Both the position numbers and the translations under genes were made by a program. From Leptobacterium sp964389205 (GTDB lineage: Bacteria > Bacteroidota > Bacteroidia > Flavobacteriales > Flavobacteriaceae): a DNA stretch of 55,361 nucleotides. Where the stretch lies: contig CAYMDH010000021.1 in the NCBI GenBank assembly GCA_964389205.1, positions 1 through 55,361 on the forward strand. Direction: 5' to 3'. This document shows, in pieces, positions 52,445-55,361 of this stretch. The notes under the pieces were generated by a model, which was given only the letters and a program-made list of their open reading frames with translations, was not told the origin of the DNA and made no database searches. Numbering within the stretch: position 1 is the stretch's first letter; each line of letters starts with the position of its first letter.

Positions 52445-53785
52445 CTATTTGTATTGCTTTCCATGCTTAATCACCATATCTACATCTTGCAACAAACTAA
52501 TATATCGCAATACATCTCCTTTAACAGCAATAATATCTGCATATTTTCCCTCAGAAACAGTTCCTACTTTATCTGAAACGCCCATCCATAATGATGGCCA
52601 ATAGGTAGCAGCCCTTATAGCGTACATTGGATCTATTCCAAATTCATTTACCCACACATCCAATTCATTCCAGGTTGACTGGCTATGAAATTTCCCAGGA
52701 ATACCACTATCGGTACCTACCATTAAAACTACGCCTGCTTCTAGTAATTGTTCTATTTTAGTTTGCAATGTTGGTTTTCTGATAGGTGTTAATTGAAAAT
52801 AAGGCAATTGATCTAAATGTTGAAGACTCTTTTTAATATCGACAACAACGCTATCTGGTAAACCACGATGCCAGGAGTCATTATCTAGTTTTTCAGGATG
52901 ATCTCTCGTATATTCATAATTATACAAGCCTTCTACAGTTGGACACCAAAACAAAGGCCCTAAATTCATTTGTGCAGTACGTTCTTTAATCATTTCCATA
53001 ACATCTGCTGGATATTCTGGTGCAGATGCTAATCCTGTATGTTCAAAACAATCTGCTCCAAACTTCAATCCTCTTCTTATTTCTTCAGGACGATGCCCAT
53101 GTGCTACTACCTTTAGATTAAACTTATGAGCCTCTTCAATAACTGCTTTTAATTCTTCTTCAGTCATTTGATCATGATCAATGAGTTTAATACAATCTAC
53201 TCCTGCTTTTGCTAGTTTTCTTATTTTCCTTCTCCCGTCTTCAGCTCCATTAACTCCCCATCTAAAATCTTCTGTTCCTGGGTATGGTTTTTTTTGTATA
53301 AATGGCCCTGATACATAAAGTGTTGCCCCAGGAATTTCTCCCTTATTAATAGCATCTCTGACTGCTATACTCTCTTCTAAGGGCGCCCCTAAATCTCTTG
53401 CACTTGTAACTCCAGCCATTAACAATTGATGAGCAGAAGATGGCATAATCACATCTTTAAGCAAAGGAGGATAGGTTTTATCCCAATATGAATAATCTGC
53501 ATGGCCATTTATCATCGTATGAACATGCATATCCCAAAGCCCTGGAAGCACTGTCATTCCTTCTGTAGAAATAATTTTGGCATTTTTTGGAATTTCCAAT
53601 TGCCCAACAACTCCTACTTCTTTAATAAGCTCTCCTTCAATTATTATAATGCTATTTTCAATAGGGTCACTACCGTAACCATCTATTAACGTTCCTCCAA
53701 TTAATGCTTTTAAGGGTTTCGTTTGTGAATAATTAATACTACTAATAAATAATAAACAAGTTGAGAAGAATATCTTTAGTTTCAT
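52445..53785 (-). CDS. Exported amidohydrolase-family protein
   Basis: About 446 aa from the Met at 53785 (KLKIFFSTCLLFISSINYSQ, a clear signal peptide); the frame upstream to 53821 adds 12 unlikely residues. Amidohydrolase superfamily signs: GMTVLPGLWDMHVHTMINGH (metal HxH), KLIDHDQMTEEELKAVIEEA, VVAHGHRPEEIRRGLKFGAD, CFEHTG (metal His), MVGTDSGIPGKFHSQS (metal Asp), and the urease-like composite domain at both ends (LIGGTLIDGYGSDPIENSII; GTVSEGKYADIIAVKGDV). It is a periplasmic hydrolase of the imidazolonepropionase/prolidase type; substrate unknown. Confidence 0.9.
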   Translation of the reverse strand: MKLKIFFSTCLLFISSINYSQTKPLKALIGGTLIDGYGSDPIENSIIIIEGELIKEVGVVGQLEIPKNAKIISTEGMTVLPGLWDMHVHTMINGHADYSYWDKTYPPLLKDVIMPSSAHQLLMAGVTSARDLGAPLEESIAVRDAINKGEIPGATLYVSGPFIQKKPYPGTEDFRWGVNGAEDGRRKIRKLAKAGVDCIKLIDHDQMTEEELKAVIEEAHKFNLKVVAHGHRPEEIRRGLKFGADCFEHTGLASAPEYPADVMEMIKERTAQMNLGPLFWCPTVEGLYNYEYTRDHPEKLDNDSWHRGLPDSVVVDIKKSLQHLDQLPYFQLTPIRKPTLQTKIEQLLEAGVVLMVGTDSGIPGKFHSQSTWNELDVWVNEFGIDPMYAIRAATYWPSLWMGVSDKVGTVSEGKYADIIAVKGDVLRYISLLQDVDMVIKHGKQYK

Positions 53786-53894
53786 GATAACTATTTTTTC
53801 TAAAGTTAAAAATTCTAGCATAATTAAATATTAATTTTTCCTTTTTTAGGAAAGCTTACTCAGGGTAATACCAAAAAGGAATCGCTATAATTTT

Positions 53895-55171
53895 TCAATA
53901 ATAAATACTATCTTCTATATGATCTTTTCGAGAAACTTCTAACAAATGTTTTCCTCGATTTACACCTTTCACATCTAAAAAAGTCTCAAAACCTAATTGA
54001 TTTCGCTTATTTATGGTAGATACAAAGCTAAAATCATATAAAACCGAATCAATTTTAATACAATACATGCTTTCAATTGTATTAAGATAATTTTTAAGAT
54101 TTGTAATCTTTTCTGAATCAGACATCTCTATAATACCTTCAGAAAAAACAGTGTGTAATCCACGCTTATCATCTTTAGGCTGTAATTCTTTATTAAAATA
54201 AAAAACATCATCTTCTATAGAACTACCATAGACTATAAAAACATTTAAAAATGATTCTTTAATGACTTTAGAAGGGATGGAAGCTAAGCTTATAAAACTA
54301 GTTTTTTTAACAATTAAATTTTCATAATTTGTAACATTAGCTACATTAAATGCCGAGTTAGCATCTTTTTCAAGATAATTTGATGTACTAAAACCCGTTC
54401 CTGATAGAATAGAAAATCCTATATATAATGGCACTAATGTAAAACTCAATCGCTTTCCAAATTTAGTATCTAACAGATTATAAATCATTGGTCTGTATAA
54501 AAAAGACAATGTCAAATATTTAAATACCAAATAAAAAGGATAATAAAACCATGTTGTCCATTTTTTTTCTTTAACCAACCTAAAGTGATAAAATCTATAA
54601 ACGTTAGTAATGATCCTAAAAAAATAAAAATAATTAAAGGAATTCCTATCCATTTTGGGTAGTTTACAGACTCATTACTACCTATCCAAAACCCTAAAAG
54701 AGAGATAGAAACAAGGATCATAATAACTCCTAAAAGATAAAAAAGCAATAAAAAAGTAATCGCAAATATAACGCTACAGTACTTTTCAAGAACTGCTACA
54801 TAATCATCAAAAGATCCAACAGCCTTTTTTAAATGTTTTGTGAATTTTGAGCTATAGTTTAACGTATCATATTCAATATCAGCAGATGCATACCGCAATC
54901 CAATAGCACCTATCCAAAGCCCCCTTAATACAACATGAATAAGTAAATTAATAGCTAGTATATACCAAGATAAATAAATCCCAGTCCAGAATACCCCTTC
55001 ATACATATTATCATTAGATTGTGATTCAGAAAGATAAATTTCTATAGGTTCTTGAGCAGAAAATAATCCAAAAATAGCAAAACCAGAAATAATTAATTCT
55101 AGTTGCCAACTCTCTTGTTGTAAAATATCGAGCCATTTCTTGAATTTCTTATCCTTAGGATTATTACTCAT
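53895..55171 (-). pseudogene. Polytopic membrane protein with a frameshift in an A8 tract
   Basis: The gene starts at 55171 (NNPKDKKFKKWLDILQQESW) with four or so helices, and reads up to TFIDFITLGWLKKK before changing frame and stopping at 54512. The other frame resumes without loss as KKWTTWFYYPFYLVFKYLTL, SFLYRPMIYNLLDTKFGKRL and runs to 53895. The join lies at a run of eight A (T on the plus strand, 54561-54568); nine A would give one protein of about 425 aa, which matches my memory of homologous flavobacterial proteins. No function is known. It may be an assembly error, a real mutation or transcriptional slippage at the A-tract. Confidence 0.82.
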
Positions 55172-55321
55172 CAGTTTTTTTAAAATTGGTTGTTTTGTTC
55201 TATAAATATAATCTAAAATTTACTTTACAAAAGAGACAAATATATTTTATAGCACCACATAACATTTTTAAATAACGATCACAGGAAAGAAATATAGAGA
55301 TAGTCATTTTAAGCCATAAAA

Positions 55322-55348
55322 AAACCCTTCATTAGTAATGAAGGGTTT
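55322..55348 (-). terminator. Terminator near the right edge
   Basis: AAACCCTTCATTA - G - TAATGAAGGGTTT, a 13-bp stem. The A-run before it (plus strand) gives a T-tract on the minus strand, so it ends a minus-strand gene to the right of the window. Confidence 0.85.
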
Positions 55349-55361
55349 AATATATAAATCA

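Overview
The window is a low-GC (about 30% by eye) stretch of a Bacteroidota chromosome, almost certainly from the family Flavobacteriaceae. The evidence is the TAnnTTTG-type -7 promoter boxes, a type IX secretion (T9SS) C-terminal sorting domain, a carboxypeptidase-regulatory/TonB receptor, AraC-type regulators with periplasmic TPR domains, DUF6443/RHS proteins and many small flavobacterial families (DUF6503, DUF6452, DUF6048, DUF6768). No rRNA, tRNA, CRISPR array or intact insertion sequence was seen.

Layout. (1) 1-9280, minus strand: a four-gene accessory operon encoding a fibre-like exported protein, an SpvB/RHS-like exported protein, a DUF6443/RHS core protein with a variable C-terminal tail, and a small lipoprotein. 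(2) 9281-14410: a divergent intergenic region and two tandem copies of a cassette. Each cassette holds a membrane-anchored TPR/AraC-type regulator followed by a 71-74 aa peptide with a leader like Bacteroidota lanthipeptide precursors. (3) 14435-30998: mostly core genes: DUF6503 lipoprotein, SpoU-type rRNA methyltransferase, M48 protease, RelA/SpoT, Fur-family regulator, PurA, OstA-like protein, class III aminotransferase, TPR protein, two DUF368 transporters, AroE and a DUF349 protein. (4) 31023-33421, minus strand: a coiled-coil protein, ZapA, a likely 6S RNA, and RNase Y. (5) 33594-44037: M23 peptidase and TonB receptor, CsgG-like protein, cysteine desulfurase, lipoprotein, Smr protein, a T9SS cargo protein and small membrane proteins. 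(6) 44043-55171: ornithine aminotransferase with an odd structured leader, ECF sigma factor with a DUF6768 protein, two RNA methyltransferases, ZIP transporter, DUF4268 protein, a frameshifted hemolysin III gene, an amidohydrolase and a frameshifted membrane protein.

Main finding. Three promoters share one architecture: the two peptide promoters and the promoter of the RHS operon. Each has a 22-bp box built on GTCTA-n-ATTTATAAA, then exactly 32 bp, then a TAnnTTTA -7 box. The box before peptide 2 is a perfect 22-bp palindrome overlapping the regulator's stop codon. The box before peptide 1 is the same palindrome with two mismatched pairs. The RHS promoter carries two copies of the box 21 bp apart. 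I infer a small regulon in which the paralogous TPR/AraC-type membrane regulators control export-type peptides and a secreted RHS module, possibly with the peptide as the periplasmic signal. The sites and spacings are read directly from the sequence; the regulatory logic is inference.

Two genes near the right end (hemolysin III and a polytopic membrane protein) are broken by single-base length changes in homopolymers, so they are either assembly errors or real slippage/pseudogene events.
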